Shown here piece by piece: positions 51,592-60,214 of a DNA stretch of 64,000 bases. Every line of letters begins with the position of its first letter. Within the stretch, counting starts at the first letter, position 1. A program made the translations under genes and the position numbers. Below the pieces are notes generated by a model. It worked only from the letters and a program-made list of their open reading frames with translations. It ran no database searches and was not told the DNA's origin. The stretch is from Streptococcus sanguinis (GTDB lineage Bacteria > Bacillota > Bacilli > Lactobacillales > Streptococcaceae), in contig NZ_JAHZPA010000003.1 in assembly GCF_019929225.1 (NCBI RefSeq), positions 1-64,000 on the forward strand, given 5' to 3'.

Positions 51592-52407
51592 ATGAAATTA
51601 AGAAGAAGTGAGCGTATGGTGGTTATCTCCAATTATTTGATTAACCATCCTTATGAATTAACGAGCTTAAATACATTTGCAGAAAAATACGAATCTGCCA
51701 AATCTTCTATTTCAGAAGATATTGTCATTATTAAGCGAGCCTTTGAAGAGATTGAAATTGGGACCATCGAAACGATTACTGGTGCCGGTGGAGGAGTGAT
51801 TTTCAGCCCGTCCATCTCAGATGCAGAAGCTAAGACCATTGTGCAAGGTCTTTGTGATCAGCTGTCTGAAAGCAATCGGATTCTTCCGGGGGGCTACATT
51901 TACCTATCGGACCTGCTCAGTACTCCATCCATTTTGAATAATATCGGACGGATCATTGCCAAAAGCTTTAAAGATCAGCAGATTGATGCAGTCATGACGG
52001 TTGCGACCAAGGGGGTACCTTTGGCCAATGCCGTAGCCAACGTACTTAATGTACCTTTTGTCATCGTTCGTCGAGATTTAAAGATTACAGAAGGGTCAAC
52101 GGTCAGTGTCAACTACGTATCTGGCTCCAGCGGAGATCGTATCGAAAAGATGTTCTTGTCCAAGCGAAGTCTCAAGGCCGGCAGTCGTGTCTTGATTGTG
52201 GATGACTTCCTCAAAGGCGGGGGGACCATTACAGGGATGATTAGCCTCTTATCTGAGTTTGACTCTGAGTTGGCAGGTGTAGCTGTCTTTGCGGACAACG
52301 CGCAGGCCAACCGCGATTATCTGGACTATAAATCGCTCTTGAAAGTAACCAATATTGATGTCAAGGCGAATACCATTGATGTGGAAATTGGAAATATTTT
52401 TGATTAG
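51592..52407 (+). CDS. purR: Purine operon regulator PurR
   Basis: A 271-residue regulator. The N-terminal winged helix (about 1-70: ERMVVISNYLINHPYELTSLNTFAEKYESAKSS) precedes a phosphoribosyltransferase-like domain. The PRPP loop reads VLIVDDFLKGGGT near residue 201. In B. subtilis PurR represses by PRPP-sensitive binding; in streptococci and lactococci it activates purine genes. The ATG at 51592 follows GGTGAAAAA, and the ATG at 51562 lies in the -10 region. It stands alone, with PurBox-like sites upstream suggesting self-control. Confidence 0.94.
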   Translation: MKLRRSERMVVISNYLINHPYELTSLNTFAEKYESAKSSISEDIVIIKRAFEEIEIGTIETITGAGGGVIFSPSISDAEAKTIVQGLCDQLSESNRILPGGYIYLSDLLSTPSILNNIGRIIAKSFKDQQIDAVMTVATKGVPLANAVANVLNVPFVIVRRDLKITEGSTVSVNYVSGSSGDRIEKMFLSKRSLKAGSRVLIVDDFLKGGGTITGMISLLSEFDSELAGVAVFADNAQANRDYLDYKSLLKVTNIDVKANTIDVEIGNIFD

Positions 52408-52428
52408 GGAAAAGGGCGGAGATTATAG

Positions 52429-52893
52429 ATGAAAACAGTTTTAGAAAAGTTTGACCACAGTCCGCTGTGGATTCGTTTAGGAGTATTGTCGATTTTATTT
52501 GGGATTCTGATTACTGGCATGGTTTTTGTGCAGGGGCAGTCTAATTCCAATAGGAATTCAGTCAGCTCTGCTGCAAGCATCGCATCAAGCAGCTCTTCCT
52601 TACAACTGTCTTCTGCTCAAAAAGAAGCACAGGAAAAAGAAATTCAGGAAGAGGAGCAAGCAGTTCAGGCTGCAGAAGAAGCGGTTAAACAGCTTGAAAC
52701 CATGCAAACTTTGGAAGATTTACAGCTAGCTAAGACTGCAGCAGAGAAGGTCAAAGATGCAGCTACTAAGGCTAGATTCCAAAGCCGTATTCATGCAATA
52801 GCTGTCCTGATTGACCCAGAAGGGGCTCAGGCTGGTGTTTATGAAAATCCAGCTGCTGTATCAGAAGAAGCAGTGGCTCAGCCGCAGCAATAA
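52429..52893 (+). CDS. Hypothetical single-pass protein with a coiled coil
   Basis: A 154-residue protein. A short cytoplasmic start (residues 1-15) is followed by one membrane helix (about 16-35) ending in FVQGQ, a Ser-rich linker (about 38-60), a Glu/Gln/Ala-rich coiled coil (about 62-120) and a Pro/Ala tail. No catalytic motif is seen. GGCGGAGATTATAG precedes the ATG, 21 bases after purR. The same small gene is found next to purR in related streptococci as far as I recall. The function is unknown. Confidence 0.65.
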   Translation: MKTVLEKFDHSPLWIRLGVLSILFGILITGMVFVQGQSNSNRNSVSSAASIASSSSSLQLSSAQKEAQEKEIQEEEQAVQAAEEAVKQLETMQTLEDLQLAKTAAEKVKDAATKARFQSRIHAIAVLIDPEGAQAGVYENPAAVSEEAVAQPQQ

Positions 52894-52943
52894 GTTAGCA
52901 GCAATCTAATAAGCAGAGATAAGCTTAAAATAGAAAAAATGTA

Positions 52944-52972
52944 TTGACAGAAAAGTATCGTCGTGCTATAAT
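52944..52972 (+). promoter_or_regulatory. Consensus promoter of the rpsL-rpsG operon
   Basis: TTGACA (52944-52949), 17-base spacer, TATAAT (52967-52972) with TG in the extended position: a perfect match to the consensus. Confidence 0.9.
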
Positions 52973-52980
52973 GATAGACG

Positions 52981-53044
52981 GTACTTTTTACTTTTGGTCT
53001 CTCAAAAGTGTACAGAGACGTGCTGACAAATGTTGCAAAAGTAC
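52981..53044 (+). promoter_or_regulatory. Structured rpsL leader with competing hairpins
   Basis: ACTTTTG (52990-52996) pairs with CAAAAGT (53003-53009). GTACTTTT (52981-52988) can instead pair with AAAAGTAC (53037-53044) or part of AAAAGTGTAC. The two folds exclude each other partly. The leader is about 130 bases long. Confidence 0.5.
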
Positions 53045-53108
53045 ACGCAGATGGTAGCTGTCACCAAGTGTATCATCACCAAAATTAAAAAAATACAGGA
53101 GAATGTAG

Positions 53109-53522
53109 ATGCCTACAATTAACCAATTGGTTCGCAAACCGCGTAAATCAAAAGTAGAAAAATCTAAATCACCAGCTTTGAACGTTGGTTACAACAGCCA
53201 TAAAAAAGTTCAAACAAACGTATCTTCACCACAAAAACGTGGGGTTGCAACCCGTGTCGGAACTATGACACCTAAGAAACCGAACTCTGCCCTTCGTAAG
53301 TTTGCCCGTGTACGTCTGAGCAACCTTATTGAAGTGACTGCTTACATCCCAGGTATCGGACACAACCTGCAAGAGCACAGCGTTGTGCTTCTTCGTGGTG
53401 GACGTGTAAAAGACCTTCCAGGGGTACGTTACCATATCGTCCGCGGTGCACTTGATACAGCAGGTGTTACTGATCGTAAACAAGGCCGTTCTAAATACGG
53501 TACTAAAAAACCAAAAGCATAA
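53109..53522 (+). CDS. rpsL: 30S ribosomal protein S12
   Basis: S12 (137 residues) sits at the decoding centre; substitutions there give streptomycin resistance. The start [12 protein letters not shown], the [12 protein letters not shown]-like [17 protein letters not shown] and the [10 protein letters not shown] segment are diagnostic. Lys at the classical resistance positions is retained (KKPNSAL and [10 protein letters not shown]). AGGAG lies 7 bases before the ATG at 53109. A minimal ATG-TAG at 53103-53108 sits just upstream, in frame, but is too close to the ribosome site to matter. Confidence 0.97.
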   Translation: MPTINQLVRKPRKSKVEKSKSPALNVGYNSHKKVQTNVSSPQKRGVATRVGTMTPKKPNSALRKFARVRLSNLIEVTAYIPGIGHNLQEHSVVLLRGGRVKDLPGVRYHIVRGALDTAGVTDRKQGRSKYGTKKPKA

Positions 53523-53541
53523 GGAAAGGGGAGAAAGATAA

Positions 53542-54012
53542 ATGAGTCGTAAAAACCAAGCGCCTAAGCGCGAAGTATTGCCAGATCCGCTTTACAATTC
53601 AAAATTAGTTACTCGTCTTATCAACCGCGTTATGCTTGATGGTAAGCGTGGTACAGCGGCTTCTATCGTTTACGGAGCTTTTGACCAAATCAAAGAAGCA
53701 ACTGGAAACGATGCGTTGGAAGTATTTGAAACAGCTATGGAAAACATCATGCCTGTACTTGAAGTTCGTGCTCGCCGTGTCGGTGGTTCAAACTACCAAG
53801 TTCCGGTTGAAGTTCGTCCAGAACGCCGTACAACACTTGGACTTCGCTGGTTGGTAACTATTGCTCGTCAACGTGGTGAGCACACAATGGTTGACCGCCT
53901 TGCAAAAGAAATCTTGGATGCATCTAACAACACTGGTGCAGCTGTTAAGAAACGTGAAGATACTCACCGTATGGCTGAAGCCAACCGTGCCTTCGCACAC
54001 TTCCGTTGGTAA
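53542..54012 (+). CDS. rpsG: 30S ribosomal protein S7
   Basis: S7 (156 residues) binds the 3' major domain of 16S rRNA and starts assembly of the 30S head. The [16 protein letters not shown] start and [17 protein letters not shown] block are typical. GGAAAGGGGAG precedes the ATG. It is co-transcribed with rpsL; a terminator separates it from fusA. In E. coli S7 represses its own operon through the rpsL-rpsG junction; here the 19-base gap leaves little room for that. Confidence 0.97.
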   Translation: MSRKNQAPKREVLPDPLYNSKLVTRLINRVMLDGKRGTAASIVYGAFDQIKEATGNDALEVFETAMENIMPVLEVRARRVGGSNYQVPVEVRPERRTTLGLRWLVTIARQRGEHTMVDRLAKEILDASNNTGAAVKKREDTHRMAEANRAFAHFRW

Positions 54013-54203
54013 GATAGGATGCGAAAGCGTTAAGAAAGTCCAAGAGAAAATAGGGAATCGAAGCAGGTTGCGATTGCAACCAATGAGATTCATCTTTTTC
54101 TCCAGACTTTTAGCTTGAGCTCAAATAGGCTCGGTCAGCTCTTAGCTATCATTCAACTGATTATCTGACAAGTTGAAACCAACAAAACAAGATAAACATT
54201 GAG

Positions 54204-54231
54204 AACGGGTAGGTCCTGCCTATCCGTTTTT
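54204..54231 (+). terminator. Terminator between rpsG and fusA
   Basis: AACGGGTAGG (54204-54213) pairs with CCTATCCGTT (54219-54228), with one wobble, then TTTT. About 190 bases upstream hold no recognisable gene. Confidence 0.8.
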
Positions 54232-54240
54232 GCTAAATAA

Positions 54241-54249
54241 TGTTATAAT
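54241..54249 (+). promoter_or_regulatory. Extended -10 promoter for fusA
   Basis: TG (54241-54242) one base before TATAAT (54244-54249), 36 bases before the start; no clear -35. Confidence 0.55.
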
Positions 54250-54284
54250 AAATTGTAAAATAAATTAATAGGAGAAATAACCAA

Positions 54285-56366
54285 ATGGCTCGCGAATTTT
54301 CACTTGAAAAAACTCGTAATATCGGTATCATGGCCCATGTCGATGCTGGTAAAACAACAACAACTGAGCGTATTCTTTACTACACTGGTAAAATCCACAA
54401 AATCGGTGAAACTCACGAAGGTGCGTCACAAATGGACTGGATGGAGCAAGAGCAAGAGCGTGGTATCACTATCACATCTGCTGCGACAACAGCTCAATGG
54501 AACAACCACCGCGTAAACATCATCGACACACCAGGACACGTGGACTTCACAATCGAAGTACAACGTTCTCTTCGTGTCTTGGACGGTGCGGTAACCGTTC
54601 TTGACTCACAATCAGGTGTTGAGCCTCAAACTGAAACAGTTTGGCGCCAAGCAACTGAGTACGGAGTTCCTCGTATCGTATTTGCTAACAAGATGGACAA
54701 GATTGGTGCTGACTTCCTTTATTCAGTAAGCACTTTGCATGATCGTCTTCAAGCAAACGCTCATCCAATCCAATTGCCAATTGGTTCAGAAGATGACTTC
54801 CGCGGAATTATCGACTTGATCAAGATGAAGGCTGAAATCTATACTAACGACCTTGGTACAGATATTTTGGAAGAAGATATCCCAGCTGAATACCTTGAGC
54901 AAGCGCAAGAATACCGTGAAAAATTGGTGGAAGCAGTTGCGGAAACTGATGAAGACTTGATGATGAAATACCTTGAAGGTGAAGAAATCACTAACGAAGA
55001 ATTGAAAGCTGGTATCCGTAAAGCAACTATCAACGTTGAATTCTTCCCAGTATTGTGTGGTTCAGCCTTCAAGAACAAGGGTGTTCAGTTGATGCTTGAT
55101 GCAGTTATCGACTACTTGCCAAGCCCACTTGATATTCCAGCAATCAAAGGTATCAACCCAGACACTGAAGAAGAAGAAACTCGTCCTGCATCTGATGAAG
55201 AGCCATTTGCAGCTCTTGCCTTCAAGATCATGACTGACCCATTCGTAGGTCGTTTGACTTTCTTCCGTGTTTACTCAGGTGTCTTGAACAGTGGTTCATA
55301 CGTATTGAACACTTCTAAAGGTAAACGTGAGCGTATCGGACGTATCCTGCAAATGCACGCTAACAGCCGTAACGAAATCGAAACAGTATACGCTGGTGAT
55401 ATCGCTGCTGCCGTAGGTTTGAAAGATACAACTACTGGTGACTCATTGACAGATGAAAAAGCTAAAATCATCCTTGAGTCTATCAATGTTCCAGAACCAG
55501 TTATCCAATTGATGGTTGAGCCTAAGTCTAAGGCTGACCAAGACAAGATGGGTGTTGCTCTGCAAAAACTGGCTGAAGAAGATCCGACATTCCGCGTTGA
55601 AACAAACGTTGAAACTGGTGAAACAGTTATCTCTGGTATGGGTGAGCTTCACTTGGATGTCCTTGTTGACCGTATGCGTCGTGAGTTCAAGGTTGAAGCT
55701 AACGTAGGTGCACCTCAAGTATCTTACCGTGAAACTTTCCGCGCTTCTACTCAAGCTCGTGGATTCTTCAAACGCCAATCTGGTGGTAAAGGTCAATTCG
55801 GTGACGTTTGGATCGAGTTTACACCAAATGAAGAAGGAAAAGGCTTCGAGTTTGAAAATGCTATCGTCGGTGGTGTGGTTCCACGTGAATTTATTCCAGC
55901 GGTAGAAAAAGGTTTGGTTGAGTCTATGGCGAACGGTGTCCTTGCTGGCTACCCAATCGTTGACGTGAAAGCTAAACTTTACGATGGTTCATACCACGAT
56001 GTCGACTCATCTGAAACAGCCTTCAAGGTTGCGGCTTCACTTGCATTGAAAGAAGCTGCTAAGACTGCTCAGCCTGCTATCCTTGAGCCAATGATGTTGG
56101 TAACAATCACTGTTCCTGAAGAAAACCTTGGTGACGTTATGGGTCACGTAACAGCTCGTCGTGGACGTGTTGATGGTATGGAAGCACATGGTAACAGCCA
56201 AATCGTTCGTGCTTATGTACCACTTGCTGAAATGTTCGGTTATGCAACTGTTCTTCGTTCAGCATCACAAGGACGCGGTACCTTCATGATGGTATTTGAC
56301 CACTACGAAGATGTACCTAAGTCAGTACAAGAAGAAATCATTAAGAAAAATAAAGGTGAAGCTTAA
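54285..56366 (+). CDS. fusA: Elongation factor G
   Basis: EF-G (693 residues) drives translocation and ribosome recycling. The GTPase motifs are [15 protein letters not shown] (G1), the [11 protein letters not shown] switch, DTPGHVDF (G3) and NKMDK (G4), all near their usual positions. GGAG precedes the ATG by 9 bases. A strong bidirectional terminator follows. The codons are those of a highly expressed gene (many GGT, CGT and CTT), unlike the ABC genes beyond it. Confidence 0.97.
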   Translation: MAREFSLEKTRNIGIMAHVDAGKTTTTERILYYTGKIHKIGETHEGASQMDWMEQEQERGITITSAATTAQWNNHRVNIIDTPGHVDFTIEVQRSLRVLDGAVTVLDSQSGVEPQTETVWRQATEYGVPRIVFANKMDKIGADFLYSVSTLHDRLQANAHPIQLPIGSEDDFRGIIDLIKMKAEIYTNDLGTDILEEDIPAEYLEQAQEYREKLVEAVAETDEDLMMKYLEGEEITNEELKAGIRKATINVEFFPVLCGSAFKNKGVQLMLDAVIDYLPSPLDIPAIKGINPDTEEEETRPASDEEPFAALAFKIMTDPFVGRLTFFRVYSGVLNSGSYVLNTSKGKRERIGRILQMHANSRNEIETVYAGDIAAAVGLKDTTTGDSLTDEKAKIILESINVPEPVIQLMVEPKSKADQDKMGVALQKLAEEDPTFRVETNVETGETVISGMGELHLDVLVDRMRREFKVEANVGAPQVSYRETFRASTQARGFFKRQSGGKGQFGDVWIEFTPNEEGKGFEFENAIVGGVVPREFIPAVEKGLVESMANGVLAGYPIVDVKAKLYDGSYHDVDSSETAFKVAASLALKEAAKTAQPAILEPMMLVTITVPEENLGDVMGHVTARRGRVDGMEAHGNSQIVRAYVPLAEMFGYATVLRSASQGRGTFMMVFDHYEDVPKSVQEEIIKKNKGEA

Positions 56367-56380
56367 TAACTTGTTCAAGC

Positions 56381-56409
56381 AAAAAAACGCTCATTCGGGC
56401 GTTTTTTTT
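56381..56409. terminator. Bidirectional terminator between fusA and the ABC-2 operon
   Basis: AACGCTC (56386-56392) and GGGCGTT (56397-56403) pair, with A-run on the left and T-run on the right, serving both convergent genes. Confidence 0.85.
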
Positions 56410-56432
56410 GTAGCTAAAATGAATGGAATGTC

Positions 56433-57059
56433 TCAGGTATTGTTACCTTTAAACTTCAGTAAATTTAGAGAGTTGGCTGAGTTAAAATCCTCAATTGCTG
56501 TCAGGGAATACTTGCTAAGAAGATAGACTGTGTCACAGATTTTAAAGACTTCGGATAGGTTGTGAGAGGTCAGCAGAATGATTTTTTGTGTGCTGTATTC
56601 TTTTAACAGCTCATAGGCCGCAAATCGTCTCAGTTCATCAAGGCCATCCAGCAGTTCATCTAAGATAATAATATCACTTGGAAGGGATAGGACATAGAGG
56701 AATGCGAAGAGCTCTGTCATACCTAAAGAGTATTTGCCGATTTTTTTCTTTAAATAATCCGCTCCGCCCATCTTTTCTAGATTTTTCTGGAAAGCGATCT
56801 GTTCTTCCGAGCTTAGGAGCTGCAGATAGTCCTGAGCCGACAAGTGTTTATCAAAAATATCCAAATTAGGAATGTAGGCGACTTTTCCGCTTTGGAGTTG
56901 TCCTCTGAATCCATTGACTTCTCCATTAATCAGACTGAAGAGTGTACTCTTGCCAATACCGTTAGGGCCGATAATGCCGTATAGACCTGGGGCAGACAGC
57001 TCAAAACTTAAATCCTCAATTATAGCTGTGGTGAGATTTTTAATCCTTAATTCTGTCAT
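56433..57059 (-). CDS. ABC-2 type transporter ATPase
   Basis: A 208-residue ATPase. Walker A GPNGIGKST is near residue 32, Walker B IIILDELLDGLDE near 131 and a switch His in LLTSHNLSEV near 165. The signature is degenerate (YSLGMTELFAF in place of LSGGQ). Its start overlaps the permease stop (ATGA), and it is the last gene of the peptide operon. Short ATPases of this kind energise ABC-2 exporters, including those for bacteriocins, antimicrobial peptides and self-protection. Confidence 0.82.
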   Translation of the reverse strand: MTELRIKNLTTAIIEDLSFELSAPGLYGIIGPNGIGKSTLFSLINGEVNGFRGQLQSGKVAYIPNLDIFDKHLSAQDYLQLLSSEEQIAFQKNLEKMGGADYLKKKIGKYSLGMTELFAFLYVLSLPSDIIILDELLDGLDELRRFAAYELLKEYSTQKIILLTSHNLSEVFKICDTVYLLSKYSLTAIEDFNSANSLNLLKFKGNNT

Positions 57060-58189
57060 GCTTTCCCCTCCTTTCGATAGTAGAAATTTTTATAGAGTCG
57101 ATATGAGGCTAGTGTAAGAATCAGGCTCAGAGTTAGGAGGTAAAGAATCCCTATCAGAAAGGCATTTTTAGGAAGGATGTCAGCGTCGTTGAGGAGCTGG
57201 CCGTAACCCAGGTATTCAAAAGGAAAGAACTTTTTGAAGGGCTGGAACCATTCTTCCTGGGCCAAAGTCAGAAAACCAGTCAGGAAAACAATAACCAGAC
57301 CAATGACAACTAGGCTTTTTTTGAAAATTAGAGCCAGAAACTGGCCCAGACTGGCCAGGAAGAGTAGAGCGACTAGGAAGAGAATGATTGTTTGCAAGCT
57401 AATCTGCCAGATAGGTACAATAGTTCGACCTAGCAGATAAGGATAGCTCCAGGTGCCAAAGCTGTCTAGCAGCCCCTTGGCTACATATAGGATAGAGAAG
57501 AGTAGGATAGTGGTCAGAAAGGTCACTAGGATAGGCACCAGCAGTTTAATGAGCAAATGCTTAAGTTTTCGGCCGCCCAGCAGCTGATAAAAACGAATCT
57601 GAGAGTTCTCAATCTCATTGCTAAGGGAATCTGCTATGAGGATTGTGAAGAGGACAAAGATGCTGGTAGAGGACAGCCAACCTGTCATGATGTGGCCTAT
57701 GCTAAAGGCAGCTTCGCTTGTGTTATTGAGTGTAAGGTTCGGAGTTCCTCCGACTGCTTTCACAGCTTCTCTGTAGCGGATACTGGTCTTTAGATTTTGA
57801 TAACTATAGGAGTTCTTATCTGTTATAGTGTCAAGCTGGGCCAGTAAACCCTGATATTCTAGCTGGCTAACTTTCTCCAGATCGTTTTTTTCTAAAGCAG
57901 CCAATTCTTCTGTTAGTATTTTTTCTTTTTCTTGTTCCTGACTAAGCTGTTGGGAGCGAACTTGATCGTCGGGATTCAGTTTGACTTGATCTTGTAAATT
58001 TTTCACCGATTGTTTGCTTTGTTGGAGCTGCTCTCTGATAAAAGCCAAATTGCTGTCAAAACTCTGCTTGTTTATTGTTGTTTGGTAAAAGGCAAATAGG
58101 CCCAAAAAGATTACTGCCAGCAGGATTAGGCAGATTTTGTTTTTAGGACTTTTTAGAAAGCGTTTGAGTTCAAAATGAAAGAATTCCAT
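57056..58189 (-). CDS. ABC-2 type transporter permease
   Basis: A 377-residue protein. A first helix at about 19-36 is followed by a 110-residue Gln/Glu/Lys-rich coiled coil (about 40-150) and then five hydrophobic segments (about 165-188, 210-238, 258-290, 292-312 and 345-370), the ABC-2 pattern with a large outside loop. The ATG at 58189 has GAGG upstream and gives MEFFHFELKRFLKSP; a GTG at 58204 is an alternative. It lies between the secreted-peptide gene and the ATPase gene, so it is the membrane half of a dedicated exporter or immunity pump. Confidence 0.8.
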   Translation of the reverse strand: MEFFHFELKRFLKSPKNKICLILLAVIFLGLFAFYQTTINKQSFDSNLAFIREQLQQSKQSVKNLQDQVKLNPDDQVRSQQLSQEQEKEKILTEELAALEKNDLEKVSQLEYQGLLAQLDTITDKNSYSYQNLKTSIRYREAVKAVGGTPNLTLNNTSEAAFSIGHIMTGWLSSTSIFVLFTILIADSLSNEIENSQIRFYQLLGGRKLKHLLIKLLVPILVTFLTTILLFSILYVAKGLLDSFGTWSYPYLLGRTIVPIWQISLQTIILFLVALLFLASLGQFLALIFKKSLVVIGLVIVFLTGFLTLAQEEWFQPFKKFFPFEYLGYGQLLNDADILPKNAFLIGILYLLTLSLILTLASYRLYKNFYYRKEGKA

Positions 58190-58210
58190 ATATATACCTC
58201 GCACAAAAGT

Positions 58211-58242
58211 AACATAGAGGCTATAATGATAGCCTCTATGTT
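58211..58242 (-). terminator. Hairpin between the peptide gene and the permease
   Basis: AACATAGAGGCTAT (58211-58224) pairs perfectly with 58229-58242 around AATG. The following minus-strand T-run is weak, so this is probably a partial terminator or a stabiliser that lets the peptide gene be expressed more than the transporter. Confidence 0.6.
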
Positions 58243-58247
58243 AGCTA

Positions 58248-58526
58248 TTAATAAATCTTATAGTGATAGACATAAAGAAATGCTGGATTAATTCCTTCAT
58301 ACCGGTTAATACGTTCTACGTTGGATACACGAAAACCTGTATGGTAATACAAATTCATCCAAGAATAAGATGTTCGAGTGATTCCACCCATAACAAGATG
58401 GATTTCATATTTAGTGTGTATAACTGTGGCTACGTTAGCAGCTGATACGCTATTTTTCGCACCTATACCAAGCAGAGTTGCAAGAATTGCAATCAACAAA
58501 GCATTTTTCTTAACTTTTTTAATCAT
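58248..58526 (-). CDS. Secreted peptide, bacteriocin-like (lactococcin 972-type resemblance)
   Basis: A 92-residue precursor. The signal peptide (about 1-29: MIKKVKKNALLIAILATLLG, ending SVSA-AN) is followed by a 63-residue Tyr-rich mature peptide without Cys. Segments TRTSYSWMNLYYHTGFRVSNV and the ending NPAFLYVYHYKIY recall, in spacing of Tyr/His and in the aromatic C-terminus, peptides of the lactococcin 972 family. AAAGGAG lies before the ATG. It is the first gene of an operon with an ABC-2 permease and ATPase, the layout of a bacteriocin locus. The named family is a suggestion, not an alignment result. Confidence 0.6.
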   Translation of the reverse strand: MIKKVKKNALLIAILATLLGIGAKNSVSAANVATVIHTKYEIHLVMGGITRTSYSWMNLYYHTGFRVSNVERINRYEGINPAFLYVYHYKIY

Positions 58527-58578
58527 TATATTTATTCTCCTTTCAACAAATATAAAAGTGTTTGTCTAGACATTTATT

Positions 58579-58614
58579 ATTGTACCATAATTTATATCCA
58601 TTGTAAAGCGCTTT
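58579..58614 (-). promoter_or_regulatory. Promoter of the peptide operon with a cre-like core
   Basis: Minus strand TTTACA (plus 58602-58607), 17-base spacer, TACAAT (plus 58579-58584) with TG in the extended position. The perfect palindrome AAAGCGCTTT (58605-58614) overlaps the -35; it has the core of a CcpA site, but its outer bases fit poorly. Confidence 0.6.
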
Positions 58615-58652
58615 CTTGTATAAAAATTAAAGTTTTTGGTTTTTTATACAAG
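58615..58652. repeat. 12-bp inverted repeat in the peptide-gapA intergenic region
   Basis: CTTGTATAAAAA (58615-58626) and TTTTTATACAAG (58641-58652) are exact complements around a 14-base spacer, next to the peptide promoter. Possible operator or loop structure; the rest of the 325-base region is AT-rich with no gene. Confidence 0.6.
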
Positions 58653-58737
58653 AAATAATTAAGAAAAAAATATTTCCTGAAATAAGATGAAAGAATTTGA
58701 AATAAATGATGCCTTCTGTTAATCTTAATGAAATCAG

Positions 58738-58766
58738 TTGCAATTTCAATCAATTAATTATATAAT
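58738..58766 (+). promoter_or_regulatory. Promoter for gapA
   Basis: TTGCAA (58738-58743), 17-base spacer, TATAAT (58761-58766), followed by an 80-base leader with no clear structure. Confidence 0.85.
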
Positions 58767-58851
58767 AGAGACGTTGAAAGGTGATTTGTAGCAACTCAAG
58801 TTACTCTTTTCACATAAAAATTTTTTGATTTTCATAAGGAGGAAATCACGA

Positions 58852-59859
58852 ATGGTAGTTAAAGTTGGTATTAACGGTTTCGGTCGTATCGGTCGTCTTG
58901 CTTTCCGTCGTATCCAAAACGTAGAAGGTGTTGAAGTTACTCGCATCAACGACCTTACAGATCCAGTAATGCTTGCACATCTGTTGAAATATGACACAAC
59001 TCAAGGTCGTTTCGATGGTACTGTTGAAGTTAAAGAAGGTGGATTTGAAGTTAACGGTAAATTCGTTAAAGTTTCTGCTGAACGTGACCCAGAACAAATT
59101 GACTGGGCTACTGACGGTGTAGAAATCGTTCTTGAAGCAACTGGTTTCTTTGCTAAGAAAGATGCTGCTGAAAAACACCTTAAAGGTGGTGCTAAGAAAG
59201 TTGTTATCACTGCTCCTGGTGGAAATGACGTTAAGACAGTTGTATTTAACACTAACCACGACGTTCTTGATGGTACTGAAACAGTTATCTCAGGTGCTTC
59301 ATGTACTACAAACTGCTTGGCTCCAATGGCTAAAGCACTTCAAGACAACTTCGGTGTTGTTGAAGGATTGATGACTACTATCCACGCTTACACTGGTGAC
59401 CAAATGATCCTTGACGGACCACACCGTGGTGGTGACCTTCGTCGTGCTCGCGCTGGTGCTGCAAACATCGTTCCTAACTCAACTGGTGCTGCTAAAGCTA
59501 TCGGTTTGGTTATCCCAGAATTGAACGGTAAATTGGACGGATCTGCACAACGTGTTCCAACTCCAACTGGTTCAGTTACTGAATTGGTTGCTGTTCTTGA
59601 AAAGAACGTAACAGTTGATGAAGTAAATGCAGCTATGAAAGCAGCAGCTAACGAATCATACGGTTACACAGAAGATCCAATCGTATCTTCAGATATCGTA
59701 GGTATGGCTTATGGTTCATTGTTCGACGCAACTCAAACTAAAGTTCTTGATGTTGACGGCAAACAATTGGTTAAAGTTGTATCATGGTACGACAACGAAA
59801 TGTCTTACACTGCACAACTTGTACGTACTCTTGAATACTTCGCGAAAATTGCTAAATAA
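58852..59859 (+). CDS. gapA: Glyceraldehyde-3-phosphate dehydrogenase
   Basis: A 335-residue glycolytic enzyme, also found on the streptococcal surface as a plasminogen and host-protein binder. The NAD motif [11 protein letters not shown] starts at residue 6 and the nucleophile is Cys151 in [12 protein letters not shown], with the catalytic His in [10 protein letters not shown]. The ATG at 58852 has AAGGAGG 9 bases upstream; the longer frame at 58825 is not needed. Codon choice (GGT, CGT, CTT, GTT) is that of a very highly expressed gene. Confidence 0.97.
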   Translation: MVVKVGINGFGRIGRLAFRRIQNVEGVEVTRINDLTDPVMLAHLLKYDTTQGRFDGTVEVKEGGFEVNGKFVKVSAERDPEQIDWATDGVEIVLEATGFFAKKDAAEKHLKGGAKKVVITAPGGNDVKTVVFNTNHDVLDGTETVISGASCTTNCLAPMAKALQDNFGVVEGLMTTIHAYTGDQMILDGPHRGGDLRRARAGAANIVPNSTGAAKAIGLVIPELNGKLDGSAQRVPTPTGSVTELVAVLEKNVTVDEVNAAMKAAANESYGYTEDPIVSSDIVGMAYGSLFDATQTKVLDVDGKQLVKVVSWYDNEMSYTAQLVRTLEYFAKIAK

Positions 59860-59872
59860 TTCAATAGTAGAA

Positions 59873-59900
59873 GAAAGAGGCTCATTTGAGTCTCTTTTTC
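59873..59900 (+). terminator. Terminator after gapA
   Basis: GAAAGAGGCTC (59873-59883) pairs with GAGTCTCTTTT around ATTT, with one wobble, followed by T. Confidence 0.78.
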
Positions 59901-60056
59901 TGTGCACTGTTTTACGAGAATTATCTGAAACAGGGCTATGGGAATATACAGCTCTATTTCCTATTCTTTATTAGTTATATAGAAAGTCAGTTCTGATGCA
60001 TCTGTCCATTTTTCTAAATACTTCAAGGAGATATTTTGCGGTATGAGAAGCTAAGC

Positions 60057-60166
60057 ATAGTTTTCTTAAAGAAAACTATACCAATTTTATACTTGACAAA
60101 CCAAAAAACAGTGTGTATACTATCTTTGTTGAAGTTATTTAACTTCAAGAAAACTATACCAATTTT
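60057..60166 (+). promoter_or_regulatory. glmS control region: repeated half-sites and a hairpin
   Basis: AAGAAAACTATACCAATTTT occurs twice as an exact 20-base direct repeat (60069-60088 and 60147-60166), flanking the promoter. The first copy is also the right arm of an 11-bp palindrome (60057-60079). TTGAAGTTA and TAACTTCAA (60129-60148) form a hairpin at the start of the transcript. CTATACCAAT resembles half of the GntR/NagR operator known from streptococci. Confidence 0.6.
60093..60121 (+). promoter_or_regulatory. Promoter for glmS
   Basis: TTGACA (60093-60098), 17-base spacer, TATACT (60116-60121). Confidence 0.85.
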
Positions 60167-60214
60167 TAATAAGAAGGGCTGGTTTCTAAAATATAGGAAA
60201 TCAGAAGTAATGTT

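Noticed and set aside
53103-53108. ATG-TAG minimal upstream ORF before rpsL
   Set aside because: It is one base from the Shine-Dalgarno, too near for initiation; the ATG at 53109 has the right distance.
60122-60214. glmS ribozyme in the glmS leader
   Set aside because: The leader is under 100 bases and lacks the ribozyme core; the visible elements are repeats and one small hairpin.
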